From the NCBI GenBank assembly GCA_037043015.1, contig CM073327.1, forward strand, positions 8,724,727 to 8,788,726: DNA of 64,000 nt, written 5' to 3'. Shown here piece after piece: positions 11,426 through 22,839 of the stretch. Made by a program: the position numbers and the translations under genes. The DNA comes from Bryum argenteum (lineage: Eukaryota > Streptophyta > Bryopsida > Bryales > Bryaceae). The notes under the pieces were generated by a model. That model was not told where the DNA came from. It saw nothing but the letters and a program-made list of their open reading frames with translations, and searched no databases. Every line of letters starts with the position of its first letter. Positions within the stretch are counted from its first letter, which is position 1.

Positions 11426-14400
11426 TTAAAGGGTAAATTCTTGTTCTATTACATTTAACTGACGCATGCCAATACCATGAACAAGTCGACGATGAACAGA
11501 TACCGGAAGTGCCTTCGTGAACAAATCTGCAAGATTGTCTGCTGATATAATCTTTTTGATTTCAAGTACTCCAGTTGTTATCAAATCATGAGTGAAGCTG
11601 AAATACTTCGGATCAATATGTTTAGTTCGATCGCCCTTGATAAAACCAGCTTGCATTTGTGAAACACAAGCACTATTATCCTCATACAAAACTGTAGCAG
11701 CGTTGTCATATGGTAATCCAGAATTTGTTAAAATAAACTTATCAACGGATCTTAGCCATATGCATTCTCTGGAAGCCTCGTGTAAAGCAATAACTTCTGA
11801 ATGATTCGATGATGTCGCAGTTATTGTTTGTTTTACAGATTTCCAAGAGATAGCAGCACCGTGTCTCAAGAAAACATACCCAGTTTGAGATTTGGAGGTT
11901 GCTGGATCGGATCTATAACCAGCATCAGCATATCCAACTAATGTTGAATTAGCCGATCGTGTATAATGTAGACCCAAATGCTCAGTTCCCTTCAAATATC
12001 GGAATAAATGCTTTACGTCATTCCAATGTCGTAAAGTAGGACGGGCACTATGTCGTGCTAGGACACTCACTGCAAAAGAAATATCTGGCCTTGTTGATGT
12101 AGCCAAATATAATAAAGCTCCAACCGCTGCGAGGTATGGATATTGTTCGCCCAATATATCCTCCTCCTCCTCGCAAGGACGATAAGGGTCATCACCTTTG
12201 GTACTACGGCCAACCATCGGCGTAGATAAAGGATGGACATCAATCATGTTGAAACGTTTTAAGATTCGATTGATATATGTCGATTGAGAAAGAAAAACGC
12301 TACCATCTTTCAAATGAAGTACTTGTAAACCAATACAGAAAGTGGTTTGACCAAGTAATTTCATTTCAAATTCCCGAGTTAATAGCTGAGTAGCTGCATT
12401 GCATGCAGATGGTGTTCCAACAAGATTTAGATCATCAACATATACTGCTATGATAACAAACTCTTGTTTATCTCGTTTGATAAATAAACATGGGAGTAAT
12501 TGGTCATTCTTAAAATGATGACTGATGAGAAAATCTCTTAAACGTTGGTACCAGATACGGCCCGATTGTTTAAGGCCATATAAAGCACGTTGCAATTTAA
12601 CTCCACGGTGTTTACCAGCAATAGGTGCTGAAGAACCCGTGCGATCAAGTCCGGGAGGAACCTTCATGTAAAGGTTAGTTTCGAGTGATCCGTAGAGATA
12701 GGCAGTGACAACATCCATGAGACGCATTTCCAAAGTGAAATGCACAGCCATACCGATTAAATATCGGAAAGTAATAGAATCCATAACAGGTGAATATGTT
12801 GAATCATAATGAATTCCAAACTTCTGAGAAAAACCTTGAGCAACCAAACGGACTTTATAACGAGTGATCGTACCTTTGTCATCACGTTTGCGCACAAATA
12901 CAAGTTTGTAGCCAAGAGGTTTGTTTGTGAGATTATTCACAATAGGACCAAAAACTTGACGTTTTCTCAAAGATGTATACTCCTCCTCAATAGCAGCTTT
13001 CCATTTCGGCCAATCAGAGCGACGCATCGCTTCGTCAATAGATGTTGGTTCGGGATCATCTTTCTCACAAGAGATGCTCTCAGCAATCATACACAAGAAA
13101 TGATCATCGAATTCGAAATCTGGCCTATTCAATATCTCACCAGTGTTACAATACAAAATTGATAATTCTGTATTAGATGAAGATATTTCTCCAATTTGTG
13201 AAGTTTGAAGAAAAACAGTTCGATTTTCTGTAGGAGATGCTACGGGTGGAGTAGAAGGAAGTTGATCAGAGCTTATCCTTCTTTTACGTGGTTGCTTATC
13301 TGGACCACGAGTACGCTTCATTGTCGGCTGAGCATGTATAGTTGCTGGAGAATCCACTATAGAAACTCGAGAAGGAAGGTTCTGGGCTTCATTGAGTGGA
13401 TTCTTAGTAATCCTCGATGCGTTGTTGAAACCGTCAGGTGTTTGATTAGCAATCTTTTGCAAATATAGAATTTTAGCAACTTCACTTTCAGCCAAAGAAG
13501 ATCTTGGATCAGGATTTGATATAAATGTTTCAGAGGCTTTGAAAACAAGAGGTTTAGACTCTTGAAAAGATGTTGCGTAAGTTAAAGACGGAAATTTATC
13601 CTCTTCAAACCGGCAGTTAGCAAAACGGGCTCGTAGCAACGTACCGGTAGTTGGACTGATGTAGCGAATGATACTTGGAGAATCGAATCCAACATAAATC
13701 CTTTCTTGTCGATGAGCATTAGTCTTCTGACGATAGGGTTCAGAGACAGGAACCCAAACACGGCATCCAAATGTGCGCAGGTGAGAAACATCTGGAACTC
13801 GTCCGGAAAGAAGTTCTTCTGAAGAGGCAATTTCCATAGATGAAGGTCGAAGACGGATTAGTGTCGCAGCGTGTAAAACAGCATGTCCCCACATTGTTGA
13901 AGGTAAATGAGCGTGAAGAAGTAGTGGTCGTGTAATCCACTGAATCCTTTTAATAAAAGATTCAGCTAGACCGTTTTGAGCGTGTTCATACGGGACTGAA
14001 TAAGTGAGGTCAATCCCCGTTGCGCTGCAATAATCCTCAAATGCCTTCGAACGAAACTCTTGAGCATTATCCATACGTAGCGTTCGAATTGGATAATCAG
14101 GAAAATGAGCCTTGAAACGTATAAGCATCGAAAGTAAATTGGCGAACGCCAAATTTCTTGATGATAATAAAGAAACATGGGATTGCCGACCCGATGCATC
14201 AACAAGAACCAAAAAGTATCGAAATGGTCCACTCATAGGAGAAATTGGACCGCAAATATCTCCATGTAGTCTGGAGAGCATTGGTGGCAATTCATTAGGT
14301 AGTTTGTATAGCGAAGGCTTCGCAATTAATTTGCCTTGTACGCAAGCCTCACACAAAGCCATCGATTTAACACTTGCTGGTTGTAGGTTATGTCCTACAA

Positions 14401-14722
14401 CGCATGGAAGAATTTTGCGTAAAAGTGTAGAGCCAGGATGACCCAATCTTCCGTGCCAAAGTGCAACTTTATTATCTTTAGAAGACAAAGCAAAACTACA
14501 TATAATAGGTGGTCGGATTGGAATCCGGTACAAGCCAGTTGCCGCAGCAAAGGCTGTTTCTACCACTTTGTTATTCTGTACAAAAACCAAAGCCTCTCGC
14601 TTATCTAGAATACTAGTCGAGAGGTGCAAACCGTTGGTGCGAACATCTCGATAGCTGATCAGGCTCCGAGGTGCAGAGGGAGAGTACATAGCACGCATGC
14701 ATGTAATGGTGGTGCCTCGCAA
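11426..14722 (-). CDS. Copia pol: integrase, reverse transcriptase, RNase H (1098 codons open)
   Basis: One long uninterrupted frame. Order: GAG-pre-integrase segment with LWHGRLGHPG (about residues 87-97); integrase core with LHGDICGP, LRMDNAQEF and a downstream NGLAES segment supplying the D,D,E residues (about 150-260); reverse transcriptase from about 590, with LVAQGFSQ, MDVVTAYLYG and the catalytic AVYVDDLNLVG; RNase H from about 950, with YADAGYRSDPATSKSQTGY and EVIALHEASRECIWL. These enzymes copy the element RNA and insert the cDNA. The first Met is only the first within this frame; translation must come from gag upstream, from which it is now separated by a one-base shift near 14722-14740. 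Confidence 0.95.
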   Translation of the reverse strand: MRGTTITCMRAMYSPSAPRSLISYRDVRTNGLHLSTSILDKREALVFVQNNKVVETAFAAATGLYRIPIRPPIICSFALSSKDNKVALWHGRLGHPGSTLLRKILPCVVGHNLQPASVKSMALCEACVQGKLIAKPSLYKLPNELPPMLSRLHGDICGPISPMSGPFRYFLVLVDASGRQSHVSLLSSRNLAFANLLSMLIRFKAHFPDYPIRTLRMDNAQEFRSKAFEDYCSATGIDLTYSVPYEHAQNGLAESFIKRIQWITRPLLLHAHLPSTMWGHAVLHAATLIRLRPSSMEIASSEELLSGRVPDVSHLRTFGCRVWVPVSEPYRQKTNAHRQERIYVGFDSPSIIRYISPTTGTLLRARFANCRFEEDKFPSLTYATSFQESKPLVFKASETFISNPDPRSSLAESEVAKILYLQKIANQTPDGFNNASRITKNPLNEAQNLPSRVSIVDSPATIHAQPTMKRTRGPDKQPRKRRISSDQLPSTPPVASPTENRTVFLQTSQIGEISSSNTELSILYCNTGEILNRPDFEFDDHFLCMIAESISCEKDDPEPTSIDEAMRRSDWPKWKAAIEEEYTSLRKRQVFGPIVNNLTNKPLGYKLVFVRKRDDKGTITRYKVRLVAQGFSQKFGIHYDSTYSPVMDSITFRYLIGMAVHFTLEMRLMDVVTAYLYGSLETNLYMKVPPGLDRTGSSAPIAGKHRGVKLQRALYGLKQSGRIWYQRLRDFLISHHFKNDQLLPCLFIKRDKQEFVIIAVYVDDLNLVGTPSACNAATQLLTREFEMKLLGQTTFCIGLQVLHLKDGSVFLSQSTYINRILKRFNMIDVHPLSTPMVGRSTKGDDPYRPCEEEEDILGEQYPYLAAVGALLYLATSTRPDISFAVSVLARHSARPTLRHWNDVKHLFRYLKGTEHLGLHYTRSANSTLVGYADAGYRSDPATSKSQTGYVFLRHGAAISWKSVKQTITATSSNHSEVIALHEASRECIWLRSVDKFILTNSGLPYDNAATVLYEDNSACVSQMQAGFIKGDRTKHIDPKYFSFTHDLITTGVLEIKKIISADNLADLFTKALPVSVHRRLVHGIGMRQLNVIEQEFTL

Positions 14723-15008
14723 AAATCACCTTCTTTGGCCTCCTCCCGAAACGAAATACATTCGATCCAGCCATAATCATTAAATTTCTGGTTTGCCAGG
14801 TTGATAGATTATCTATGTCAAAAAATGCCTTATCCCGCAGGATTGTATGAGTAGTTGCAGAATCAAGGAGAGCATCGTGTGACTCACCAGGAGAGATGTC
14901 CTCTGCAACGTACGTTCCCATTTCGTCGGTTTGAAATGGATCCATGGAAGCATCCATGGTGTGGGCCTCTCGTTTCTGAGATTTATATCGCTTGTTCTCT
15001 TGGAACAT
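14613..15008 (-). pseudogene. Copia protease segment, out of frame with gag and pol
   Basis: Encodes HDALLDSATTHTILRDKAFF, where DSA corresponds to the aspartic protease D(S/T)G/A active site of Copia elements. The frame enters about 15008, after the zinc-knuckle region, and leaves the integrase frame near 14735, where a run of five T appears to be one base too long. The protease matures gag and pol. As sequenced it cannot be translated as part of one polyprotein. Confidence 0.8.
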
Positions 15009-15010
15009 CT

Positions 15011-15861
15011 TTACGAAATACTCTCAGGTGTTCGCAAAACATTAGCCGATGACCCACTCGCCACATTTGTGCAAGAACGCGTCTCCGATGGACGCTTACC
15101 ACTACTAGTGGTAACGGAAGAAGTATTCTTCCGTTGAGTCTGCGGTTTTCCCTGGTTAGACTGACCATGCTGTTTGTTACGGTATTTCTTAAACTTTTGG
15201 TTCTTAGGTTTAACACTAGGAATGACAAAGATGAGACTGGTGCGGAGGTACCAATGGGGCGAGCTCGCATTTTGCAAAAGAAGCTCATTCTGCTTCTCAG
15301 CAAGAAGTAGAAGAGACATGAGATCAGAATGGTTAGTAAATCTCATATTTACATCTTTGTTGGGCGATCTGGCGTGAACAGTGGAAAAGTTGAGAGAGTT
15401 TTCTCAATCAATTCCTCTTCAGTTATGTTTTGACCACAGAGCCTTAGTTGTGAAATTATCCTATAAAGCTCGTTGTTAAAAGCAACAAGTGTTGGAAAAT
15501 CCAACACTCGGAGATGGGTCCAGTCAGAGAGAGCTCGAGGATGAAAAATAGTTTTCTGGTGATGAAAACGAGACTTGAGCTTTTGCCAAAGTTCATTAGG
15601 ATCTTCAATCTCCAGATATTGATACTGGAGAGATGGGACTAAATGGTGACGGAGGAGAAATAAAGTTTTCCAAGAAATGGAAGGCTGGAGAGTAGGACTT
15701 ACAACCATTCCCGGGTCGAAAGCAATAGAACCCGATAACTGGTCCACGAAGATGTGAGCTTTAGCAGTCCTCGCCCATAATAGATAGTTGTTGCCATCGG
15801 TGATAATCGGAATTGTAGAGGTTGAAGTCTCATCGGAGGTCAAGGTTAATGTGACCACCAC
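15011..15861 (-). pseudogene. Copia gag, frameshifted
   Basis: The first part (15861-15349, 170 codons) starts MVVTLTLTSDE and carries the UBN2-type gag core with NYLLWARTAKAHI and ELWQKLKSRFHHQ. It stops at 15349, and the reading continues one base over (15346-15011, with MRFTNHSDLMSLLLLAEKQNEL). A CCHC zinc knuckle is visible near 15010-15065 only if read across frames (pieces of C..CG...GH....C), implying two more one-base losses. All shifts sit in short homopolymer runs. Gag would form the particle shell. Confidence 0.85.
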
Positions 15862-16833
15862 CTAGATGGTGAAGATGTAGCCACTAAGAAGTAGAAGAAG
15901 ACATAATATTATTGAAAATATATAGTGAGAGATTGAGGAAAATATAATCAAGTTAGTTCGAGTTTTATGTATAGTGAGGAAAGAGAAATATTAGATAGTT
16001 AGTGAGAAGGTAAATGTACAAAGTACAAATTAGAAACTTAAAGAAATGTACGGTAAAAGTTAATAAGAAAGTAAAGAAGTTTAGAAAGTAAAATATGTAT
16101 CGCTAAAAGAAAACAGTAAAAACGGTAAAAGTAAAAAAATACAATAAAGTAAAAATTTTAAAAAAAGTAAGAAGTAAAAACAGTAAAAGTAAAAAACAGT
16201 AAAAGTAAAAAACAGTAAAAGTAAAAAGTAAAAGTAATACAGTAAAAGTAAAAAGTAAAAAGTAAACGTAAAAAGTAAAACAGTAAATAGTAAAGGTAAA
16301 AAACGGCAAGTGGGAAGTAAAGGAATAAAGGAAAAAGGAGAAAATATTATTATATTATGGAAATGAGAGAGATGGAGAAGAGTCCAGGGAGTTTTGGAGT
16401 AGTGATATTAGGTGTGATAATATAGAATGAGGGTTTGGAGAAGAAGCTTAGAGAGGAAATTGAGGTTTGTAGAGGAAGATTTGTTAAGAGAAAGCTTCTA
16501 AATGACAATTAAAACAAGTAAGATCAATAAAATGAAACCAAATATGAACAAAACGAGAAGAAGTGGCCAAAAACGAAGTTTGAAAAACAACAAAACTAAG
16601 TTGTGAATTTTGTCAATAGAAGTTAAGAAAGAGATGTAAGGAAGTTTAGAGTGTGAAAAGGGAAGTTTTAAGTCAAAAGGGAAGATTAGAAGAGAAAGAA
16701 CTTGTTCTAAGATTTTGTTCTAAAAACAAAACTCCTACTAAAAACTACAATAAAATCAAAGAGAAGTAGAGATAGCTAAGATAGAGTATCAAGAAATTAG
16801 TACTAAGAACTATGAAAGAGCGTGCTGATAACG
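15862..16833 (-). other. Copia 5' leader with simple repeats
   Basis: About 970 bp between the 5' LTR and the gag start, with no coding capacity. Between about 16080 and 16310 the plus strand is an irregular run of AGTAAAA and ACAGTAAAAGTAAAA units, so the transcript strand is rich in TTTTACT. The probable primer binding site lies next to the LTR at 16820-16833. Confidence 0.7.
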
Positions 16834-17060
16834 TGTTGAAGATGCAATTGAAAGCAAGGAGATTACAAAGTAAGCACCAAGAAGATAGACACAAAAGAGA
16901 GAGTCTTAGATTGTGGGAAAGAGTATATGGAGGTACAAGGAGAGAGAAGATGAATAGTACTTCTCTCTCATAGGTCTAAAGTAGTGGAGGTATCTTACAC
17001 TAGTGACTCATCTAGCTAGAATACAAAGGAGAGCGTATGTGAGAATATTAATTCTCAACA
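16834..17060 (-). repeat. Copia 5' LTR (relative to coding strand)
   Basis: 227 bp, matching 10723-10949 base for base in the comparison made; expected to contain the promoter and polyadenylation signals. Followed at 17061-17065 by the target duplication AGATG. Confidence 0.95.
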
Positions 17061-17109
17061 AGATGCATTTGAGTACAAAGGGTCTCATTTTAAACATCTT
17101 TACCTCTTC

Positions 17110-17370
17110 AAATTTCTTGGCAAATTTCTCCATTGCAATACTTCTTTCAAGACCTTTTTTGATGAATCTTTTTTGGTGAAAGAATTATTGAGATGAAGGT
17201 GAACAACTTACTGGAGAAGATTTCTTTTCATTGTAATAGCTTTGCTAGTAAAAATTTCATTTTAAAGTGAAGATAATTAAATTCTATAATTTATTTTTAT
17301 TCCAGTCATGTTATGATATTGCAATCTTTAAGGGCCTCATGATTCAAGATTTGCTTCACCTCTTCTACAT
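17110..17370 (+). repeat. Divergent relative of the 51.5-53.5 kb inverted-repeat arm
   Basis: Contains GAGATGAAGGTGAACAAC, then TTTTCATTGTAATAG, TTTCATTTTAAAGTGAA and GCCTCATGATTCAAGATTTG, in the same order and spacing as the right arm at about 53170-53390. It is clearly diverged and present here as a single arm, with no inverted partner seen nearby. The rest of 17370-17950 shows nothing recognisable apart from short local repeats near 17535-17640. Confidence 0.65.
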
Positions 17371-17950
17371 CAAGTCTAATGCATGATTCTATTATCTTAA
17401 TAAGTTACCTTTGCCTTCATGTATGTTCCATTTTTTTTTTAAGAATGTTTATTTTGGCTCAAATAGGCTCAATCATTTAGGAATCAAGACACTCATTCTA
17501 TGATCAATTAGGTACTAACCTCTATCTCATTGAATTCGTCTGGTAAGTTCTCTCACATCTATCAAAGGAGTATTTGTTATCAACTTAGGTTCTCTCAAAT
17601 CTATCAAAGGAATAAATCTATCAAAGAAGTAATTGTTATCAACTTTTAGAGAGAAAAGAACTCATAAAAATCCAATAAACTTCTTCTGGGAGATGAGCTT
17701 TATAACGGTCTTGTAATAAAGCAAACAACCGAATCGAAAAATCTCATGGCCACAACTAGAATGATTGCAAGTAATTTGTCACACAACAATCCATCACATA
17801 AACAAGCCGATTCATGAAAACCAAAAGCATCTCAATTATCACAACGCTAAATGAATTACCTGGTGTTTTTTTGACATCTGGTTTAGAATACATCGACAAC
17901 TGACCACAGCTCTCAGTAAAGAAGTACAAAACTAGAAAGGGGGAAAGGAA

Positions 17951-20900
17951 TCACCTGTCGCTGGGATCCAGACCCTGCGAAGGGGGCAACATGCTCACCC
18001 GAGAATTTATGGTTCTAACGCTACTTGGGGCTCCTGGAGTTGTTCCAAACCTCAAGGGAGCTCTATTCATGCCCACAGTGGGTTGGTTATTACTCGGCGG
18101 AGCAGGCGGTGGTCTCCTAGTGGTTGCCTCCCCAATGGGCATGAGAGGACTACTGAAAAAGATGGAGGGCTCATGAACCTGCACATTTCCTAAACTACGT
18201 CTACCTGGAAATCCTTGAGAGGAAGTGATAACGTTACCTAAACTACCTGTGTCAGGATCCGAGTCTGAGGAAAATGACGAGGAAGGAGGCCTTCTGATCG
18301 GCCGGCTTTGGTACGCAGACAAGACGGAAGTGCTGATTCCTCGACCCTTGAACTGGATAGTCCTGGAGGCTGTACTTGCTCCTCTCAACTGGCTAAAACT
18401 GGGTCCGCTTGTAGAACCCGCAGGTGAGTGCTTGCTCTCTCGGATGAACATCATCCTCCCCTTCCCAGAGCGTCGCATATCATCTGTAGTTTCTCCGGCA
18501 GAGGCTTCGTACCCATCACTTAAAGTAGATCCCACAGCTCGAGCAACTTTGGGGTTGACGTTCACCTTGCTGGAAGGTTTCGCGGACTCGCTTGGTTGCT
18601 GCACAGAAGAGAACGACGATCCTGAGAATTTGGAGGCCGCATCGACTAGTTGACGGCCGAAAAAGGATGATTTCGAAGATGAACTGCTAGAACTTTTTAA
18701 GTCCATTCCCAAGGTCTTGGTCCACTCCCCGATTACATCTGGCTCCCTGCCCGTGCGTATCCGTGGAAGCTCCGACTTGAATGGCGACAAGGACATGGAG
18801 CTTCTGCTGTCATTTTCGTTCTTTACTTTCTGCAACGGGAATTGCGGTGTGCCGAATTCAGTGCTCACGATACTATGTCGACTGCTGTTACTTGTGTAGC
18901 TTTCCTCGGACTCATTCAACACATCCAAATTCGGAGGTGGCACTGGTCGTAGAATAGACGAAGCTTTCCGAGCGCTCGCTGCTGCTCGTGTAGCTTCCGC
19001 TTTGTTCAGCTTTGCAAGTCTCCAAGCACTAATTCTTACGTTCCCCTGAGGCTTGTTCTTCGATGGAGGATTGTTTTGTTGGCCAGGGCGCATCGTAGTT
19101 GCCGCTGTTGGCGCGGACGTTGGGTGTGGGATTGCTTCATCCTGCGAATTTGCATAATTTAGTGACACATCAAATTAAGAAGATCCTTGACGTCTCGTGC
19201 TGGGCGTAGTTCCTATATGCAAGACTTTTCCTGTATGTAAGACTTCCTAGACATTGAAAGATAAGACTCTATGTGAGCACAAAGAACGGTAAGTGAACTT
19301 GTGAAAAGTCCATGCTAAATCTGCGATGGCCAGTTGTGGCCTAGTAATTCATGCTACACATAAGCACATGAACCACCGTAGAAACGATACCATTTCATCC
19401 CACCAGCTTGTGATGTACAGCGAGCCGTGAACCGAGTGATAATTGATATCAGAGCCTAAGCATTATTTTGATATGATTAGGGAAATGTCACAGGTTTCAT
19501 GGGCAAGAACTAAACATAGAAGATACTCACCTGATGCTCTACAAATATGCGAGGTGGCGTACACCAACCACTGGGTTGTTGAAGTCCTAGGGAGCTCGTT
19601 CTGCTCATACCATGAGCTATTGACTCGCTCGTAGATGTGGTTAATTCGTCCTCTGCAGGTGACTCTCCTGGTTGCGCTCGTACGGCCACTACATATTCGT
19701 ACGTGGTGATACCCTGACAGAGCACCAAATTAAACTCTTCAAAATGCTTAGCCCCCGAATTATTAACTAAATTAATTTCAAGAAAAAAGGTGCATCGTGG
19801 AAATACATTCGCTTAAAGCTCTCTCTCTCTCCCTAATCGAGAACTCAGATTTGTACGTAGAAGAGTAGCGGTTCAACACACCTTCTTGATAAGGATAAGA
19901 TGGAAAAAGAAAAGCTCTGCCAATGGAATACACGTCAATATTGTCACCACCGTGCATACGGCCTGCATAAAACAACTTCGTCATGTCAAATATAACAAAG
20001 AATTGCAGATTTAAGCTCTAATAAGTACTCATATTTCAGTGCTCCCTGAGCATGCTAAGTTCAGCGGTTCTCGAGAAAACCATGCCATGAGCTTCGCTCA
20101 ACAGAACTGCGATTAATACTCTGTACGAGGTAAGATACTAGTTGCGATGCCTCATCGATCATCGGGGCCTTAAAAGATACTCCCTCTGTCCCATTATGAT
20201 TTTCCGGTAGGTTCTCTCAAATCTACCTCCAAAGGTAGATTTGAGAGAACCTACCAGAAAATCATAATGGGACAGAGGGAGTACAAAACTACAGGATCCT
20301 ACGTTCTCAACAAGAACCTTGTCATTCAACGAACTTCGTATCCTAGACAATTTCCTCTCCTTACTCACAAGTGTGCCGGAATCTGGTTGTTAATGCCTTA
20401 AGTAAGAAGAGCTACGAAATGCGCCATATACCCAGGAAACCCAGAACCATCGACTTACTTTCCTGGTGCGATACAATGTAGAGCCAGAAAGACCCAGATC
20501 GGAGGAAGATCATACCACTACAGATGCAAATGGGGCTCTTGTAAAACCATTCCCAAGTTTATCCATGACTTGCTCTGGCAAACGCTTCTTGTCTACAAAG
20601 CAGCGCACAAATACTGCTATTCCAACGATCCCTTCCACAATAAGCTGCAGAACAAAATGTCAGCTAGAAGAACTCGTGTTTGAAACAACGTCGAACTCGG
20701 GTTCTGAATGGAATAGTATCCCTCCTATATCAAGCTGTAATCCAATGGAAAAGTAGAACTATACAACAGGATAAGACTTCCTCAGTTCCGGGCATGCTGT
20801 AAAGAATTTGACCCCATTGGTAACGCCCTCAAAGTGTAGTGATACTCAAATCATAAGACTTAGGTCCAGGCGGACATACTAAGAATTACACAGCTCATCG

Positions 20901-22839
20901 GGACCTACATGAAAGTACGATAATTACCAACATCAAACTCGTAGACATTAGCGCCACAAACGTCTTGTAGTTTTTCTTCCCAATGCAGTTGTTTAACCAC
21001 TGCATGCTCAAACAGAATACAACATGAATGTCCTATCTATGTCAAGTTCTGCAATCCACCAAAAGCTGGACCAAGCAGGGTCTCCTAAGCAATCAAATAA
21101 TAACTTGCATGATGGGATGCTAGCCGAAAAGCAACAGATGCTGTGAAATTAAAACAAACCATCAACACGGCAAAACTTCTCTAATGACTGAAATATACTC
21201 CCACTCCAACTACTTGCATGAGGGCTAGAACTTACTCGACAGTGATGGTCAAATCCATCCACGCACTTGTCACAGCTCCGACAATGCTTGCTGAATCGTC
21301 GAACCTGCCGAATCCAGTCTCCCAATGATATAAACATCAGCCAGATACAGAAAGACTACGATTGAGTATCGATGGAATTCCTAAACGAGGAATTGGAGCC
21401 TTACCCCTCTGCACGATATAAGCCATTTGGCAGAGCAGCAGCATCCCCAGGCAAAAGGCTAATACTAAGCGTAGCGTCCATTCCACTAGTGCCTATCAAC
21501 AGATTGTAGCATATGAGGCTGAACACCTCTGAATGAAACCCATACTTCTAGGTTACAATAGAGTACCCGAATCTGTGGCGTTGGACAGCACTTCAGAATC
21601 CGATAGAGACAATCAGTTCTGCGCGTACAACTCAACTTATACCTCCATGTGATACATTCGGTGAACCGTTCAACTAATACAGAGGTTCGAGACAAAACCT
21701 CACCTCGGCGTTGCAAAGCGTGCAAAACAAAATTTCGTCCTCCTCTACAGGCTGCGGCCGATCGGAGAAGCTGCAACAGTTGTCTGGGGCAACCATCCAA
21801 CCACACAGCAAACCGCATAGGCCGGCACAGCTGTAATTCCTAGGCGGTCTCTGTAGGTGCTGCTGCCCTTCCTCCATTGAAACCTCCTTGTTTTCAGCTT
21901 CTTTAACGGATGGTGCCAGGGATGAAGGGTCAGATGGACCAAGACCCGAAGGGCCTGGAACAATCCCTAACGATGACTCTGAGGGATCCTTTACATTACG
22001 TTTCCGGGAACGCTCGTAATCGATTACACCAGGATCGGCAGGATCGATTGCCGTGCATCGAACATACAGTATAAACACCGCAGCAGCCTGCAATCAAAAG
22101 TGGAGTTAAAGCATTTAGCAAAATCAGCAGAAGAGTTTCGTAGAATTTCAACATAGGATTCAGAAAATCAGAAATTAAAACAATCTCTCGTATCAAACCT
22201 TAACCAGTCATCTTTTGTAAGAATTACAAACCAGCAGTGTAATAAAAAAACAAACAATTCCATCTTGTCTTACCACAGGAGAATAAACCGCATACGCCGC
22301 GATTACTAAGCCATTGAACCACAGGAACGGCGCCATAAATATATAGTAGGCGATTGCAAGTAGAAAGAAGACGGTAATTGCCGCCACCTGAATCAAGAAA
22401 CCTAGAATTTAGAAATGAAGAAAGCAATAGGGATGTTCCTTGCGTACAAATTCGCAATAATGCAAACTGGATCATTCGCGCAAGGACTTCAATTGCTATA
22501 CTCTTTCGCTCAGTAAATCTCGTGAACAGTGATCGCAACTAAGACCGTAATCTGATTCATCTGCGAGAAGCTAAATTAAAACCTTATGCACTATGCAAAT
22601 AATCTGTCATCTAAGAACTCGGCTTCAAAAAACGATTCAGCTTCGCTAGAACTACACCAGAAACAGGAGCGCTTGAATATTGAAAAACGAAAACAGCATT
22701 GAGAACTCCAACACTTGTACGACTCTCGAGAAAGGAGTCAACTCAAAAGTACACAATCACGGTGAAGTACTATGCTGGAGGAATGCGACGCCACCTGAAG
22801 AGTGTGAGCAGGAAGCTGCCAGCCATGGCGCCGCACCAT
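17951..22839 (-). CDS. DHHC-type protein S-acyltransferase, plant PAT19/20-like (755 aa)
   Basis: Transfers palmitate or similar acyl groups to cysteines of membrane proteins; an integral membrane enzyme. Nine exons in phase 0: 22839-22795, 22387-22274, 22087-21704, 21304-21236, 20999-20928, 20644-20516, 19962-19882, 19713-19531, 19141-17951. The start [15 protein letters not shown] and [12 protein letters not shown] are hallmarks of the Arabidopsis PAT18-22 group. Two membrane segments lie at about 16-70; the cysteine-rich domain has FCTLCN (174-179), KHCRSCDKC and DHHC at 200-203; two more membrane segments follow (about 217-255, 272-297); and the TTxE motif is at 301-304 (GITTYEYVV). The long C-terminal exon is Ser/Pro-rich and low complexity (polyserine, PPPAPP). 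Length is close to the 700-plus residues of PAT19/PAT20. Intron 6 holds a Stowaway-like MITE. An in-frame TGA ends the last exon; the preceding CAG|GT could alternatively be a donor. Confidence 0.95.
20180..20281. mobile_element. Stowaway-like MITE in intron 6 of the acyltransferase gene
   Basis: 102 bp, ends CTCCCTCTGTCCCATTAT / ATAATGGGACAGAGGGAG, flanked by TA on both sides (20178-20179, 20282-20283). The two 49-base halves are almost perfectly complementary around a 4-base centre, so the transcript would fold into one long hairpin. Ends and TA duplication are typical of Tc1/mariner-derived Stowaway MITEs. Confidence 0.92.

Larger units (their letters stand above)
10723..17060 (-). mobile_element. 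Ty1/Copia LTR retrotransposon, 6338 bp
   Basis: Two 227-bp LTRs (10723-10949 and 16834-17060), identical wherever compared, flank an internal region. Its minus-strand domains read gag, protease, integrase, reverse transcriptase, RNase H, the order that defines Copia. A perfect 5-bp target duplication (AGATG) shows it is a complete, undisturbed insertion, and the LTR identity shows it is recent. The internal DNA beside the 5' LTR (16820-16833, minus strand) reads CGTTATCAGCACGC, a probable primer binding site that only partly resembles the initiator-Met type. A purine tract (GCGAGGAGGAG on the minus strand, 10950-10960) is the polypurine tract before the 3' LTR. Several one-base frameshifts interrupt gag and the protease-integrase junction, so autonomous activity is doubtful as sequenced. 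Confidence 0.96.

Noticed and set aside
18225-18653. A 142-codon plus-strand ORF opposite the acyltransferase C-terminal exon
   Set aside because: It is antisense to a clear low-complexity exon that has consistent splicing and family homology on the minus strand.
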